Shown here in pieces: positions 1 to 7,442 of a stretch of DNA of 64,000 nt. The stretch spans positions 1 through 64,000 of the forward strand of contig CAWDJV010000006.1 of NCBI GenBank assembly GCA_963802795.1, given 5' to 3'. Source of the stretch: JAIBJN01 sp963802795 (lineage in GTDB: Bacteria > Actinomycetota > Thermoleophilia > Gaiellales > Gaiellaceae). The notes below the pieces were generated by a model. That model was not told where the DNA came from. It did no database searches and worked only from the letters and a program-made list of their open reading frames with translations. Every line of letters starts with the position of its first letter. Position 1 is the stretch's first letter. Both the position numbers and the translations under genes were made by a program.

Positions 1-15
1 AACGTGCAGGCAAGA

Positions 16-478
16 ATGCAAGCCGTGGAGCTCACGCTTCGTCCGGCCGAGCCCCGGGAGACGCCTCCGCGGTCGCCGATGTGTTCCTCTCTGCTCGCGC
101 GGAGGCGATGGCTTATCTCCCGTCGTCGCACTCGGAGAGCGACATTCGCGCCTGGATTGCGCGACGTGGTATTCGCGAGCCAGGAGGTGATCGTTGCCGA
201 GGTCGAAGGTCACCCGGGTCGGGTTCGCCGCCCTCGACGGCGGCCTCCTCGCCCACCTCTACGTGCGCCCGGACCTTCAGAGGCGGGGCGTCGGGAGCGC
301 GCTGCTTGCTCGCGTGCAAACCCTCCGCCCGGACGGCTTTCGGCTCTGGGTCTTCCAGCGCAACACCGACGCTCGCCGCTTCTACGAGCGGCGGGGTCTC
401 AGCCTGGCCAAGCTGACCGACGGGGCCGGGAACGAGGAGCGCGAGCCGGACGCGCTCTACAGCTGGAGCCGGAGCTAG
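16..478 (+). pseudogene. GNAT family N-acetyltransferase, interrupted by frameshifts
   Basis: Homologue of GCN5-type acetyltransferases, which move acetyl from acetyl-CoA to an amine. The reading frame changes about three times: the start (VELTLRPAEPRE) is in frame 1, the helix region (FLSARAEAMAYLPS) in frame 3, the strand VVFASQEVIVAEVEG back in frame 1, and the acetyl-CoA binding part in frame 2. The last part contains AHLYVRPDLQRRGVGSALL, the diagnostic R/Q-x-x-G-x-G/A loop, followed by NTDARRFYERRGL, the usual helix 4 region. Each piece is well conserved with no stop codons, so single-base indels rather than decay are likely. The stop overlaps the sigma-factor stop on the other strand by 4 bases. 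The substrate cannot be told. Confidence 0.7.
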
Positions 479-1268
479 TCCTGGGTGGTGCGGACGAGCG
501 ACGCCGAGAGCCGCGCCTTGAGGCGCAGGATCGCCTTCGTGTGCAGCTGGGAGACCCAGCGATTCGGTGACGCCGAGCACCTCGCCGATCTCACGAAGTT
601 GGCTACACGTAGTAGTAGAGCGTCACGACGAGCTTCTCCCGCTCGGGCAGCCGCGCGATCGCCTCCGCCAGGACCTCGCGGGAGCGCCGTCTGCCCCATC
701 GCGGCCTGCGGCTCCTCCGCCAGGGGGGTCCTCGAGGCGTGTCGATGAGCGCTACGGGGTCGCCGTCCGTCGAGGAGCTGGACCAGAGCTCGTCGAGCGC
801 CGCGATCGACGTTCGAGAGAGATGTCGAGGAGCGAGTCCTGGAACTCTTTCTCGCTGATCCCGAGAGAGCGGCTGCGATCTCCGCGTCCTCCGGCGCCCC
901 CTGCCTTTCGCCTCGAGCTGCGCGATCGTCCGCTCGATGTCTCGCGCCCGCGCACGCACGGAGCGCGGCACCCAGTCCATCGAACGCAGCTCGTCGATGA
1001 TGGAGCCCCTGATGCGCGCGATCGCGTACGTCTCGAACTTGATGTCGCGATCCAGGTCGAAGCGCTCGATGGCGCCGATGAGGCCGAGGAGGCCGTAGGA
1101 GACGAGGTCGCCCTCCTCGACATGCGCCGGTAGGCCACTGCCCAGCCTGCCCGCGACGTACTTCACCAGCGGCGCGTACGTGAGGATGAGCCTGTCTCGC
1201 AGGTTCCTCTCACCGGTGCGCTTGTACTCGCGCCAGAGCACCTGGGTGTCCAGTGTCTGCTCCGCCAT
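475..1268 (-). CDS. FliA/WhiG-type RNA polymerase sigma factor (frameshifted)
   Basis: Alternative sigma factor of the sigma-28/WhiG group. The N-terminal 120 residues are intact and carry region 2 (LVSYGLLGLIGAIERFDL, then FETYAIARIRGSIIDELR and DWVPRSVR), which binds core polymerase and melts the -10 element. Region 3 (LGISEKEFQDSLLDIS) and region 4 (LPEREKLVVTLYYY, then VSQLHTKAILRLKARL, the -35 binding helix-turn-helix) lie in other frames, so at least four indels split the gene. The full length would be about 265 residues, normal for this family. In actinobacteria such factors control motility, sporulation or stress genes; no target is visible here. Start chosen at ATG 1268 because MAEQTLDTQVLWREYKRTGE matches the family N-terminus. 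Confidence 0.85.
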
Positions 1269-1322
1269 ACGCCAGGGAGGATGCAGCGAGAAGTGAGCTT
1301 TCGCGAGAACGCGACGGGTTTC

Positions 1323-1488
1323 CTACCTGAGCATCTTCAGCGCGGACTCGCCCATCCAGACCGCGAGGCACCGCGGCGGCGACGGCCACGACCCACGCTG
1401 CGCCGCCCGCGACCGCGGCGTAGACGGCGACCCCGGCGAACCCCGCCGCGAGGACGAGGAAGAGCGCGCCGAGGGGTCTCCGCCGCAC
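1323..1488 (-). CDS. small two-helix membrane protein (frameshifted)
   Basis: A short hydrophobic protein of about 55 residues. One frame gives LGALFLVLAAGFAGVAVYAA and GGAAWVVAVAAAV, two membrane segments; one base later the adjoining frame gives LAVWMGESALKMLR followed by a stop. The joined product has the shape of the small actinobacterial membrane proteins that end in a W-M-G-E motif. Start is uncertain (GTG 1488 proposed). It lies between the sigma factor and tRNA-Trp. Function is unknown; the call rests on hydrophobic pattern and a sensible end only. Confidence 0.4.
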
Positions 1489-1493
1489 CCCGG

Positions 1494-1499
1494 TACAAT
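1494..1499 (+). promoter_or_regulatory. -10 box of the tRNA-Trp gene
   Basis: TACAAT lies 12 bases before the first base of tRNA-Trp, the right distance for a transcription start at about 1506. No convincing -35 hexamer is seen 17 bases upstream, which is common in high-GC actinobacteria. Confidence 0.5.
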
Positions 1500-1511
1500 G
1501 CCTTCCGGCCG

Positions 1512-1584
1512 AGGGCCGTAGCTCAATTGGCAGAGCACCGGTCTCCAAAACCGGGGGTTCCAGGTTCGAGTCCTGGCGGCCCTG
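1512..1584 (+). tRNA. tRNA-Trp (anticodon CCA)
   Basis: A full cloverleaf of 73 bases can be folded by eye: acceptor stem AGGGCCG pairs with CGGCCCT, D arm GCTC/GAGC, anticodon stem CCGGT/ACCGG around the loop CTCCAAA (anticodon CCA), T arm CCAGG/CCTGG with TTCGAGT, discriminator base G. The 3' CCA is not encoded. In many actinobacteria this gene is followed by secE-nusG; neither is present downstream here. Confidence 0.97.
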
Positions 1585-1693
1585 TCCCCCCATTCCAAGC
1601 CGAAACCAGCTCCTCTAGGCCGGTTGCGGCGTCTCGGGGCTCCCGCCGGTCAACCCGCTCGAACCCGCCTGAAACCGCTGGGTTCTGGCGCTC

Positions 1694-1714
1694 ACTGGCG
1701 CACAACTGGCGCAC
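1694..1714. repeat. tandem 10-base direct repeat
   Basis: ACTGGCGCAC occurs twice with an 11-base period (1694-1703 and 1705-1714), 110 bases after tRNA-Trp. Two helically phased copies could be binding sites for a recombinase or repressor; function unknown. Confidence 0.6.
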
Positions 1715-1837
1715 GGTCAACCAGGCGGCACGGGAGAGGGTGAAGCGCGAGGCCCGCGTCGGACATCGCGGTGTCGCCGACTTCTTGCCCGAATCGCTGC
1801 GCCGGCGGGAGCGTCGAGCCCGAGCGAGGCAGGCGGG

Positions 1838-1859
1838 AGTGTGAGCGCCAACTCACACT
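1838..1859. repeat. perfect inverted repeat, 8-base arms
   Basis: AGTGTGAG and CTCACACT flank the 6-base loop CGCCAA. No T-run follows, so it is more likely an operator or a small RNA hairpin than an intrinsic terminator. Confidence 0.6.
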
Positions 1860-2069
1860 GCGGATCGTCGGTGCTCGTCTCAGTCCGCCGACGGCATGCA
1901 CGTCTCACTCTCCGAGTTTGGCGCAGCCGCAGCCCGGCGGCCGGCCGAGGCGCCCAGGCCGAGGCGGGCGGCACCCTGGGCCGGGGGCGCCTCCGAGAGA
2001 CCGCACCCCCACCCCGCCTGATGGGACTAACCACCGCTCGCAGCGACCCACCCTTTCGCCTCCGAGGGT

Positions 2070-2116
2070 GCCCCCGGCGCTACTCGTTCTGCGGCAACAA
2101 CGAGTACGCCGGGGGC
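2070..2116. repeat. long inverted repeat, 18 base pairs with one bulged base
   Basis: The arm at 2070-2088 (starting GCCCCCGGCG, ending TACTCGTT) is the reverse complement of 2099-2116 (AACGAGTA then CGCCGGGGGC) except for one extra C at 2080; the loop is 10 bases. The stem is far longer than expected by chance. No T-run follows. It could be a structured RNA, a terminator variant or the end of a small mobile element. Confidence 0.7.
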
Positions 2117-2279
2117 GTCCCCTTGTTCGCCGAGTCCTTCCGGAGTCCCTGCCCGGCTGAAAAAATCAGGCCTCGCGTCGGACGCCACCACCAAGACGGG
2201 TAAGCCGAACGCCGCCCCCGTATCGGCGAGCGGCGTTCGTGGGCATGGCCGAGGAGGTTGTTGGGGGCCGGGGTTCGCT

Positions 2280-2426
2280 TTAGAGGCCGGTCTGGTTCAC
2301 GCCGTAGACGGCCTGCGCGTGGGTGAAGCCCGCGCCGAACTCCGACTCCAGCTGCTCGATGAGGCCGTCGCGGGAGAACGCCATGGTGTCGAGGTACTCC
2401 TTGGCGGACCTGGCGGCCTGCCGTGC
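2280..2426 (-). pseudogene. fragment of Ltp-family (host cell surface-exposed) lipoprotein repeat
   Basis: One frame reads SAKEYLDTMAFSRDGLIEQL and then FGAGFTHAQAVYGVNQTGL with a stop, a clear match to the roughly 48-residue repeat of Ltp/host cell surface-exposed lipoproteins found in actinobacteria and their phages. Going upstream the frame hits a TGA just before the repeat, so no start, signal peptide or lipobox is attached. It is therefore a C-terminal remnant, or the upstream part is lost through an assembly join near 2426. Confidence 0.6.
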
Positions 2427-2669
2427 TCAAACTGAAGTGGGCGCCCGAGGGATTCGCCCGCAAGCTCGTTGGCGAGCTGGCTCTACCCGGACAACACCAT
2501 GATCCTCGAGCTGTCCACGAAATGCGCCCCGTCGGAGACGTTCCAGGTCGCCGCCGAGACCAAAGCGTTCCTCACGGAACGGGGCGTCGACCTCGGCGGC
2601 GAACAGCAGACCAAGACCAAGAAGGCGCTCGAGTACTTCTCGGGTCGGCTGAAGGCAGACGCCGCCTGA
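2423..2669 (+). pseudogene. C-terminal fragment of an unrecognised protein (frameshifted)
   Basis: The first part (VLKLKWAPEGFARKLVGELA) is in one frame and continues in the next as SWLYPDNTMILELSTKCAPS, then VAAETKAFLTERGVDLGGEQ and TKTKKALEYFSG before the stop. The codon use and lysine/threonine content look like a real protein, unlike the neighbouring GC-rich shadows. A weak resemblance of the E-L-S-T-K strand to CYTH/VTC-type phosphate-tunnel enzymes was considered, but I cannot support it. Its start abuts the Ltp fragment on the other strand, so two truncated genes meet here. Confidence 0.4.
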
Positions 2670-2770
2670 GAGTTCCGGCTACGAGGGCATCCGACGCGTA
2701 AGTAGCGTGCCATCGACCTGCGCCGCAGCCGCTGCGGCGGCTGCAGCCCCCCCTCCAGGCTGCGAGTGCC

Positions 2771-3048
2771 CTACCTCGCGTCATCCTCGCGGCCCTTGCC
2801 ATAACCTTTGCCGGATCCTCCTCCTTGTCCCTTCCTTTTCCCTTGTCGCTGTCGTCATCGCCTTCGTCCCCGTCATCCTGCGTGCGCTCCACTTCGTCCC
2901 CTAAGTCGGCGTCCCCCTCCGTCAGCACGGTTTCGTCATAGACCGTCGTGGTCGGCGAGCGGCTCTCGCCGTCAGCTCCGCACCCGGAAAGCGTCAGCGC
3001 TACGGCGGAAAGCAGCACGGCAAAGAGTGCGATCCTCGTTCGCCTCAT
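2771..3048 (-). CDS. small acidic lipoprotein
   Basis: Starts MRRTRIALFAVLLSAVALTL followed by SGCGADGESRS: a positively charged N-terminus, hydrophobic stretch and lipobox with Cys at about residue 23, so it is exported and lipid-anchored. The mature part is rich in Asp and Glu (DADLGDEVERTQDDGDEGDD), then turns into a Lys/Gly tail. In the strict frame the ORF runs on into the neighbouring fragment. One base away the tail reads GSGKGYGKGREDDAR and stops at 2771, which looks more natural, so an indel in the run of A and G near 2830 is suspected. No known family; the role is unknown. Confidence 0.5.
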
Positions 3049-3200
3049 CCACACACCGTCCCCGAGAGGTCGCCCAGTGAAACCGTCACAGGTGGACCAG
3101 ACAAAGGCCCGGTTTACGAGAGTCCCGAGAAGGGCAGACCGAGCTTCCGGGGAGGCAGCGATCTTGCGGCAGGGGTCAGCGCCTCCCCGACGTAAGTGAC

Positions 3201-3559
3201 TCATGCTCGCCAGCGGTTGAGAGCCTCGCCGGCTCCTTCCATGCCGCGCCGGTAAACCAGATCGGCGAGCGCGTGCGCCACCGCCTCGCCTCGCGGGCCT
3301 CCGAGCGCCGCGAGGCACGCGAGGACGGCCTGAGCTTCGGCAAGGCCGACGTCATGGATCTCGTGGCGGTAACGGCCGTGCCACGGAGGGCGGCGCGCTC
3401 GAATCGTCCGGGCTCGTGGCCGGCGATGAGGAGGCAGAGCTCGAGCGCCTCGCTCAGGCCGACGTGGTCGAGGTCGGCCGCTGCCGCGAGGGCAATCGTC
3501 GCGTTCCGGGTGTCGAGGGCGCGCCGGAGGCGGCTGTAGGCCGAGCCCTGAGTCGTCAC
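3201..3559 (-). CDS. conserved hypothetical protein, about 120 residues (frameshifted)
   Basis: Two adjoining frames make one sensible alpha-helical protein: SAYSRLRRALDTRNATIALA, HVGLSEALELCLLIAGHEPG and RFERAALR in the first, WHGRYRHEIHDVGLAEAQAV and LACLAALGGPRGEAVAHALA in the second. The length without the indel (359 bases) is one base short of whole codons. Start GTG 3559 proposed. I do not recognise a named domain. It is divergently transcribed from the membrane protein at 3650. Confidence 0.45.
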
Positions 3560-3649
3560 GAACAAATGTTCGCACGGCGGGCCCTGATAGCCAAGCCCCG
3601 CCGCGCCGAACGGGGATTTTCCCACGAGGTAAGCGGGTAGGACGTCCCC

Positions 3650-4153
3650 GTGAGTCAGGCCACGCTCGTCCGAATCGTCGGGCTCGCGGCGGCGGTGTTC
3701 GCGATCTACGCCGTCGTGTTGGGAGTCGCCACGGTCCTGGCCGGCGAGCTTGGCCCGCGGTCCGCGGGACCTCCGGAGAGGTCCGTCCCAGAGATCCAGG
3801 CGGAAGCCCCATCGGCGGCAGGGGAAGTAGCGACGCCGGTTCGTAGCGTTTTCCAAGCCAAGAGCACGACGAGCCGTGAGGAGAGGCCTGTGCGTCGATC
3901 TGACCGTGAGCGCCGCGACGGGAAGGCGCGGCAGGCGGCCGAGCAGCGGGCAGCGGAGGCGAGCCTGCCGGTGGTCGATTGGGTACCGCAGGTGGCAGCC
4001 CCGGGCTCTGCTTCGGCATCCCCCACGGCTGCCGTCGGCGAAGTCACCGGAGTCCTCCGTACCGCACGGCAGACGGTCAACCGGACGGTGGAGGAGACTG
4101 TTGCCGAGGTCGAGCTCGACGTCGAGCGAGACCTAGAGGTCGATCTCCCCTAG
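3650..4153 (+). CDS. hypothetical single-pass membrane protein
   Basis: 167 residues from a GTG start. Residues 6-30 (LVRIVGLAAAVFAIYAVVLG) form one membrane segment. The rest is hydrophilic, with a basic stretch (RPVRRSDRERRDGKARQAAE) and a C-terminal amphipathic part rich in Val/Glu (TVEETVAEVELDVERDLEVD). No catalytic motif or known family is seen. It looks like a membrane-anchored extracytoplasmic or linker protein. Its end overlaps the ankyrin gene end on the opposite strand by 21 bases. Confidence 0.5.
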   Translation: MSQATLVRIVGLAAAVFAIYAVVLGVATVLAGELGPRSAGPPERSVPEIQAEAPSAAGEVATPVRSVFQAKSTTSREERPVRRSDRERRDGKARQAAEQRAAEASLPVVDWVPQVAAPGSASASPTAAVGEVTGVLRTARQTVNRTVEETVAEVELDVERDLEVDLP

Positions 4154-4669
4154 GTCGCCGAGGCCGCGGCCGTCGTCGAGCGTCGCCGTGCGATCGGCGC
4201 CGCGCTCGAGCAGGACCTCGACGAGCGGAGCGTCGCCGAGCTGCGCGGCCTCGAGGAGCGGCATGGAGCCGGCGTGCTCGCAGGCGTTCACGTCGGCGCC
4301 GGCGTCGAGGAGAACGACGCACACCTCGCGCCGGCCGGCGGCCGTCGCGCTGTGGAGCGGCCGCGCAGCACCGGCGAGGTGCACGTTCCGAGCAGGCGCC
4401 TCCGGGTCCGCCCCACGCTCGATCAGGAGGCCGGCCGCATCCGGATGTCCGAAGAACGCGGCGAAGTGAAGCGGCGTGAAGCCGTCCGCCGACCACGCCC
4501 CGACGAGAGCCGGGTCGGCGTCGAGCAGCGTCCTCGGCCGCTCGAGGTCGCCCAGGGCCGCAGCCTCGAAGACGTCGAGCTCGGGGCGCGCCCCGAGGAG
4601 TTCCGCGACGCGCTCGGTATCACCGCGATAGAGCGCCTGCATGGGCTTCGAGATGCCGCCCTCGCTCAC
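4133..4669 (-). CDS. ankyrin repeat protein
   Basis: 178 residues forming four or five ankyrin repeats, a protein-binding scaffold. Repeat hallmarks are GFTPLHFAAFFGHPDAAGLL with IERGADPEAP, then RPLHSATAAGRREVCVVLLD with AGADVNA, then MPLLEAAQLGDAPLVEVLLE with RGADRTA. There is no signal peptide, so it is cytoplasmic. Start ATG 4669 (MSEGGISKPMQALYRGDTER) gives a complete first capping repeat. It lies 11 bases after the DUF4396 gene on the same strand and may be co-transcribed. The partner is unknown. Confidence 0.85.
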   Translation of the reverse strand: MSEGGISKPMQALYRGDTERVAELLGARPELDVFEAAALGDLERPRTLLDADPALVGAWSADGFTPLHFAAFFGHPDAAGLLIERGADPEAPARNVHLAGAARPLHSATAAGRREVCVVLLDAGADVNACEHAGSMPLLEAAQLGDAPLVEVLLERGADRTATLDDGRGLGDLGEIDL

Positions 4670-4680
4670 GGCTCCAGACC

Positions 4681-5135
4681 CTATCCGTGCGCGTGGTGCC
4701 CGTGGGCGACGGCATGGTCCCGGCGCGGCCGATCGTCCAGCGATTCACGGGGAAGGCCGCGACCCACACAACGGCGAGCGCAAGGCCCAGGGTCCACCAG
4801 AAGAGCGCGTCGCCGAGCCCGGCATCCATAGCGCCCGGATAGACGAGGAGCACGGCGTTGTCCACGATCTCCATGATCGCGATCGAGACCGTGTCGGCCG
4901 CGAGGGCGATCGGGACGACCTCGCGCAGGGAGAGGCCCGATCGGAGGAGCGGCAGGCTCGTGAGCAGGTAGCCGAAGAAGAACGCGAGGGCGACCGCGAG
5001 CACGATCGTCGCGACGTCGCCCCAGCCGAGCGCGGTTCCGATCACGAAGCCGAGCACCTCGCCGATCGCACAGCCTGTGAGACAGTGCGTCGTCGCGCTT
5101 GCGGCGAGCCGGTTGAGTGACGCCTCGGCGTGCAT
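4681..5135 (-). CDS. DUF4396 membrane protein (frameshifted near the C-terminus)
   Basis: Membrane protein of about 150 residues. The DUF4396 signature THCLTGCAIGEVLGFVIGTA is at residues 16-35, followed by helices around ATIVLAVALAFFFGYLLTSL, EVVPIALAADTVSIAIMEIV and LFWWTLGLALAVVWVAAFPV. The current frame runs on into nonsense, but one base away the tail reads HAVAHGHHAHG and stops, the histidine-rich end typical of the family; an indel near 4735 is likely. The biochemical role is not established. Start ATG 5135 lies 2 bases after the stop of the upstream nuclease gene, so the two are one operon. Confidence 0.75.
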
Positions 5136-5137
5136 GC

Positions 5138-6093
5138 TCACCGGACCGAGAACTCTGCCCAGAGCGGGTAGTGGTCGGAGACCTTCCAGGAAAGCGTCGT
5201 CTTGTCCAGCTCGCCTCGGAGGATCGGCACGAAGTCGAAGGTCCCCGCAGTCGTGGCGGTGAGGGTCAGCACGGGCCCTCGACCGCGCTCGACGAACCAC
5301 GCGATCTGGTCGTAGAACTTCTTGTCGCCTGAGTCTCCGAAGATCGTCCGGGCACCTCGTTCAGCTCCGGCGCAGGCCGAAGGCCGGTGGACGTGAACGC
5401 GTCGAACAGTGGGTCGCCGCGGCGGTCGATGTTGAAGTCGCCGAGCGTGATGAGGTTCTGGTTCCACTGGCGCTCGTTCTCGGCCCACTCCTCGAGCCAC
5501 CTGGCGATCTCGAACAGCTCGTCGATGCGCTCGGTCTCCTGGCCGTAGAGGACGTGGAGCGTGACGAGCGTCAGCTGCATGTGCTCGGCAGCGAAGCTGA
5601 CCGCGTAGGGGTGCGCGCGAACTGACGGTTGAGCGCGGGCGGAGCGACGTCGGTCTGGGTCTCGATCGCCACGACGAGTCGCAGGCGAGCCCGGAGGGCC
5701 GCACGCGGCGGCGGTCGAAGACGAACGCCATCCGCTCGTTGTTCCCTGCTTTGCCCCGAGTGACGTCGGTCATGATCGTCGCCCAGTTCGTCCCGAGGGC
5801 CGCGAGCAGCGTCTGGAGAGCGGTCCGGCTCCCCCGACCTCCTGCACCGCGACCACGTCGAAACGGGAGACGACCTCGGCGATGCAGCGGATGTCGAAAA
5901 GGTCGCGGAGCGGCTTGTCCCCCTCCTCACCCCGCCACTTCTCGGTGAGGTCGGAGAAGGCGCGCAGGTTCCAGGTGCTCACCAGCAGGTTCCGGTCGAG
6001 CTGCTTCGCCGGGATCGTGGCGTCGAGCGCTGCGCGGAGCTTGAGGAATGTGGCGGCTAGAGAAGCCGGGAGGGGTTCGGTGACTGTCGGCAT
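5138..6093 (-). CDS. endonuclease/exonuclease/phosphatase family protein (frameshifted)
   Basis: DNase I-like metal-dependent phosphodiesterase of about 318 residues. Core motifs appear in order across frames: LLVSTWNLRAF (first Asn), DVVAVQEV (catalytic Glu), LVTLHVLYG, LITLGDFNIDRRGDPLFDAF (the G-D-x-N motif), and SDHYPLWAEF at the end (catalytic Asp-His). At least three indels split it (near 5820, 5630-5580 and 5340). There is no signal peptide, so an intracellular or unconventional role is likely; substrate unknown. Start ATG 6093. Confidence 0.8.
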
Positions 6094-6158
6094 ACCGCGA
6101 GTCTTACCACGGATCGAGGACTCGAGCGCCTGCCGGCGCTGAACCTTCCGTTCGGCTC

Positions 6159-6585
6159 TCAGGCGGGCTCGCCCGGCGGCAGCGGCTCGACCACGACAGA
6201 TTCGGCGGACTGCCGCGCCGGCCCGTGGTAGACGGCCTCGATGTTGTTGCCGTCGGGGTCGAGAGCGTAGGCGCTGTAGTAGCCGGGGTGGTAGTGACGC
6301 TCGCCGGGACCACCGTTGTCGCGTCCGCCCGCAGCGAGCGCCGCCTCATGGAAGCGCTGGACGGTCTCGGGGTCCACGGTCCCGAAGTCGAGGTGGATTC
6401 CCGAGGTCGGCTCGCCGTCTCCGCTCACGAACAGCTCGTCGGCGTTGAAGTAGCCCTCTCCCTCCATCGTGATCTCCCGGCCAAGCCTCGAGGACGGCGC
6501 GATAGAACGCCTTGCTCGTCTCCACGTCGGCCACGCGCAGGTGAACGTGGTCAAGAAGCCGGCCCCGGTGGAAGCGCATCGTCAT
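6159..6585 (-). CDS. VOC family (glyoxalase/bleomycin resistance fold) protein (frameshifted)
   Basis: About 140 residues. The N-terminal strand LLDHVHLRVADVETSKAFYR is in one frame; after an indel near 6480 the second part has GREITMEGEGYFNADELFVS, GIHLDFGTVDPETVQRFHEA and HPGYYSAYALDPDGNNIEAV. The DPDGNNIE end with a metal-ligand Glu is typical of VOC metalloenzymes and drug-binding proteins. The substrate cannot be deduced. Confidence 0.8.
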
Positions 6586-6594
6586 GGCCCGGGG

Positions 6595-6794
6595 CTAGTC
6601 GCGAAGGTGCTTTGCCGCCGAGACGATGCCCGCGAGCGCGAGCCCGGCGGCGAGGGCGCCGGCTGCGATGACCGAAATCCGGCGCGCGCCGCTGCGAAAG
6701 TCCTCGCGGAGGTCGGCGAGCACGCTCGCCAGCTCCTCGCGCTCGGTCGTGAGCTCGCGGGGACCTCCTCCGTGCCGCGACCGTTATGCGCCAC
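6595..6794 (-). CDS. small membrane-anchored protein paired with the holin-like gene (frameshifted)
   Basis: About 66 residues. The charged helix RELTTEREELASVLADLRED is followed by FRSGARRISVIAAGALAAGL and ALAGIVSAAKHLRD, one membrane segment. This layout, and its place directly after a DUF1469-like gene, match DUF3618-type proteins that accompany phage-holin-like membrane proteins in actinobacteria. The probable GTG start at 6794 overlaps the stop of the upstream gene; an indel near 6770 separates start and body. Role unknown, perhaps envelope stress. Confidence 0.5.
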
Positions 6795-7183
6795 GGCTCC
6801 TCCGCAGCGCGAGCTTCGTGAGCCGCGCCTCCTCGAGCGCCTGCTCGGGCGCAAGGGGCGTGCCCTTCTGGACGAAGCTCTTCGCGAGCAGCGCGAGGCC
6901 GACCGTGAGGAGGAGCAGGAGGACGAACATGATCAGGAGCGCGAGCCACGTGTCCACGACCAGCGCGAGCGCGGCCGCGGCGGTGGCGAGCGCGAACGCG
7001 AGCGCGAAGAAGGCGACCACGGCCGTGGCGATCCCGAGGCCCGCACCGGCCCCGACGAGGCTCCCTTCTGTTTCATCTCGACGCGCACGAGCTCCCGCTG
7101 GAGCCGAGCGAGGGAGCTGGCGTGCCCGACGACACGTCGCACCGACGCGCGGACGCCGCGGGGCTGTGCGGGTCCATGCTCAT
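6784..7183 (-). CDS. phage holin-like (DUF1469/YqjE type) membrane protein (frameshifted)
   Basis: The family layout is a charged helix (LARLQRELVRVEMKQK) followed by two membrane segments (VAFFALAFALATAAAALALV and LALLIMFVLLLLLTVGLALL) and a C-terminal amphipathic helix (APEQALEEARLTKLALRRS). The helix and the membrane part are in different frames joined near 7065, and the likely ATG start (7183) in a third. Proteins of this family are abundant in actinobacterial envelopes and are not phage genes despite the name. It is co-directional and overlapping with the next small gene. Confidence 0.65.
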
Positions 7184-7226
7184 CGCGCGGGAGCTTAGCC
7201 GGTCTGCGCCTCCCTGAGCCCGGCGC

Positions 7227-7232
7227 TACGAT
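7227..7232 (+). promoter_or_regulatory. -10 box of the tRNA-Thr gene
   Basis: TACGAT ends 9 bases before the tRNA, suitable for initiation a few bases upstream of the mature 5' end. The -35 region is not clear. Confidence 0.45.
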
Positions 7233-7241
7233 GGGCCGAGC

Positions 7242-7314
7242 GCCCTCTTAGCTCAGTTGGTAGAGCACCTCCATGGTAAGGAGGGGGTCGACGGTTCGAG
7301 TCCGTCAGAGGGCT
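7242..7314 (+). tRNA. tRNA-Thr (anticodon GGT)
   Basis: 73-base cloverleaf: acceptor GCCCTCT/AGAGGGC, D arm GCTC/GAGC, anticodon stem CCTCC/GGAGG around ATGGTAA (anticodon GGT), T arm GACGG/CCGTC with TTCGAGT, discriminator T. CCA is not encoded. Confidence 0.97.
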
Positions 7315-7442
7315 TCGAGGGTTTCAGCGGTCATGTAACTCGCCACCAGGACAAGACGTTCCTTATCGACTCCCGAGCGCCTGAAGCGCTACCGTCTCGC
7401 TGTGATGCGCGGGGGCACGGAGTCCCGGCGGGGAGGATCACC

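Larger units (their letters stand above)
1585..2279. other. gene-free stretch with repeats downstream of tRNA-Trp
   Basis: No reading frame in these 695 bases looks like a real protein: the open frames are arginine- and proline-rich shadows of GC-rich DNA without start signals. It contains a short direct repeat, an 8-base inverted repeat and a long inverted repeat, listed separately. Its position just 3' of a tRNA and its lack of coding would fit the scar of an integrated element, but no integrase or second attachment copy is seen. Confidence 0.5.

Noticed and set aside
1523..1720. Open frame antisense to tRNA-Trp giving a plausible-looking 65-residue protein
   Set aside because: It is the well-known false protein read from the complement of a tRNA; no start signal or homologous domain.
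2423..2669. Assignment of the plus-strand fragment to VTC/CYTH polyphosphate enzymes
   Set aside because: Only a vague strand similarity; the charged residues required in the tunnel cannot be placed.
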